Below are positions 4,798 to 5,673 of a stretch of DNA of 5,673 bases, piece by piece. Under the pieces are notes generated by a model. That model did not search any database. It was not told the origin of the DNA and saw only the letters and a list, made by a program, of their open reading frames with translations. The translations under genes were made by a program, and so were the position numbers. Location of the stretch: the NCBI GenBank assembly GCA_028275265.1, contig JAPWUZ010000181.1:1-5673 (forward strand), read 5' to 3'. Position 1 is the stretch's first letter; each line of letters opens with the position of its first letter. The stretch is from Armatimonadota bacterium. Lineage in GTDB: Bacteria; Armatimonadota; HRBIN16.

Positions 4798-5673
4798 ATG
4801 GCGGAAATGTGGCGACGGGTAGTGGTGACCGGTATGGGCGCCATCACCCCGTTGGGCTTGGATGTTCCTTCCTTCTGGGAGGGGCTGAAGAGCGGACGCA
4901 ACGGGGTGGCGACCATTACTTCTTTTGACCCTTCAGGACAGCCAGTGCGTTTTGCGGCAGAAGTCAAGGGGTTCGTCGCTGAGAACTATATGGAGCGCAA
5001 GGAAGCGCGTCGCATGGACCGCTTCACCCATTTTGCCATCGCGGCGACCCGAGAAGCGCTGGCGAGCTCAGGGCTGGAAATCACTGACGAGAACCGCACA
5101 CGCATCGGCACACTGATCGCCAGCGGCATCGGCGGATTGCAGACTCTGGAAGAGCAGCACAGGGTATTTCTGGAGCGTGGACCCGACCGGGTAAGCCCCT
5201 TTCTCATCCCGATGATGATTGCAAACATGGCATCGGGACAGGTCGCCATCCAGTTCGGACTGCAGGGACCCTGCACGACGGTGGTGACCGCCTGCGCCGC
5301 TGGTACCAACGCGATTGGGGACGCCTGGGAGATTATTCGCCGGGGAGACGCGGACGTGATGATAGCCGGTGGCACCGAAGCGGCAATCACCGCCCTGGCG
5401 TTAGCCAGCTTCGCCAACGCGCGTGCGCTTTCCACCCGCAACGACGACCCCGAACACGCCAGCCGCCCCTTTGATGCCGAGCGGGATGGCTTCGTGATGG
5501 GCGAAGGAGCGGGTGTGCTGGTGCTGGAGGAACTGGAACACGCCCTGCAACGCAACGCGCCCATACTTGCCGAACTCATTGGCTACGCCATGACCGCCGA
5601 TGCCTACCATATCACTGCTCCCGACCCGGAGGGCGAAGGTGCAAGGCGTGTCATGGAACTGGCGATGCGCAAA
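4798..5673 (+). CDS. fabF: 3-oxoacyl-ACP synthase II (KAS II, FabF), N-terminal 292 residues (3' end outside window)
   Basis: FabF extends acyl-ACP by two carbons with malonyl-ACP and governs long-chain elongation. The frame is open from the ATG at 4798 to the window edge, giving 292 of the usual 410-415 residues. Motifs are RRVVVTGMGAITPLG (6-20), the nucleophile site TACAAGTNAIGDA (catalytic Cys166), GGTEAAIT, SRPFDAERDGFVMGEGAG and YHITAPDPEG, all standard for KAS I/II. The two catalytic histidines (HGTxT and NxxxGH regions) lie past the window, so integrity of the active site cannot be confirmed. The start is uncertain: ATG 4798 gives MAEMWRRVVVTG and ATG 4807 gives MWRRVVVTG, and neither has a strong Shine-Dalgarno (AGGTTAG at 4785-4791 overlaps the acpP stop). 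It begins only 6 nt after acpP, so translation is probably coupled to it. KAS II rather than KAS I is inferred from position after acpP. Confidence 0.95.
   Translation, partial: MAEMWRRVVVTGMGAITPLGLDVPSFWEGLKSGRNGVATITSFDPSGQPVRFAAEVKGFVAENYMERKEARRMDRFTHFAIAATREALASSGLEITDENRTRIGTLIASGIGGLQTLEEQHRVFLERGPDRVSPFLIPMMIANMASGQVAIQFGLQGPCTTVVTACAAGTNAIGDAWEIIRRGDADVMIAGGTEAAITALALASFANARALSTRNDDPEHASRPFDAERDGFVMGEGAGVLVLEELEHALQRNAPILAELIGYAMTADAYHITAPDPEGEGARRVMELAMRK
5261..5275. repeat. 15-bp inverted repeat inside fabF
   Basis: TGCAGGG and CCCTGCA are perfect 7-base inverted arms around one A. The arms resemble the fabH palindrome (both contain TGCAGG...CCTGCA). The bases encode the conserved LQGPCT stretch just before the FabF active-site cysteine, so protein constraint may explain it. 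Confidence 0.85.

Overview
The window is a GC-rich stretch (roughly 60% G+C by eye) of a bacterial chromosome, with all genes on the + strand. It holds a housekeeping lipid-synthesis operon in the order yceD (DUF177, 5' end cut by the window) - rpmF - plsX - fabH - fabD - fabG - acpP - fabF (3' end cut by the window). This is the gene order known from E. coli, and parts of it recur in many phyla. The proteins do not look enterobacterial. The DUF177 protein ends in a cysteine cluster (C-x3-C-x2-C-x8-C-x-C) that E. coli YceD lacks, and ribosomal protein L32 carries a four-cysteine zinc ribbon. Three genes start with GTG or TTG. I infer a non-proteobacterial, possibly deep-branching GC-rich lineage (Armatimonadota-like is a guess), with low confidence.

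Layout. 1-440 is the end of yceD. 441-487 is a short AT-rich gap with a perfect extended -10 element (TGATATAAT) and a strong Shine-Dalgarno for rpmF (488-706). plsX (718-1785) follows after 11 nt and overlaps fabH (1775-2770) by 11 nt. fabD (2781-3716) starts 10 nt after fabH. fabG (3744-4496, TTG start) follows after 27 nt. The 55-nt gap before acpP (4552-4791) is the longest in the window. A good -35/-10 pair lies just upstream of it, inside the end of fabG. fabF begins 6 nt after acpP and runs off the window. No stretch over 300 bases lacks a gene, and I saw no tRNA, rRNA, mobile element, CRISPR array or intrinsic terminator.

Function. FabD charges ACP with malonate. FabH starts chains by condensing acyl-CoA with malonyl-ACP. 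FabG reduces the 3-ketoacyl-ACP. FabF elongates. PlsX diverts finished acyl chains from ACP to acyl-phosphate for phospholipid synthesis. The dehydratase (FabZ/FabA), the enoyl reductase and acetyl-CoA carboxylase are not in this window. Co-transcription with L32 and the ribosome-related DUF177 protein would couple membrane synthesis to ribosome synthesis.

I found no undescribed system here. The points worth a second look are small: an expanded first zinc knuckle in L32, a three-residue insertion in the FabG cofactor loop, a tryptophan at the FabH acyl-pocket position, and a probable private promoter for acpP.
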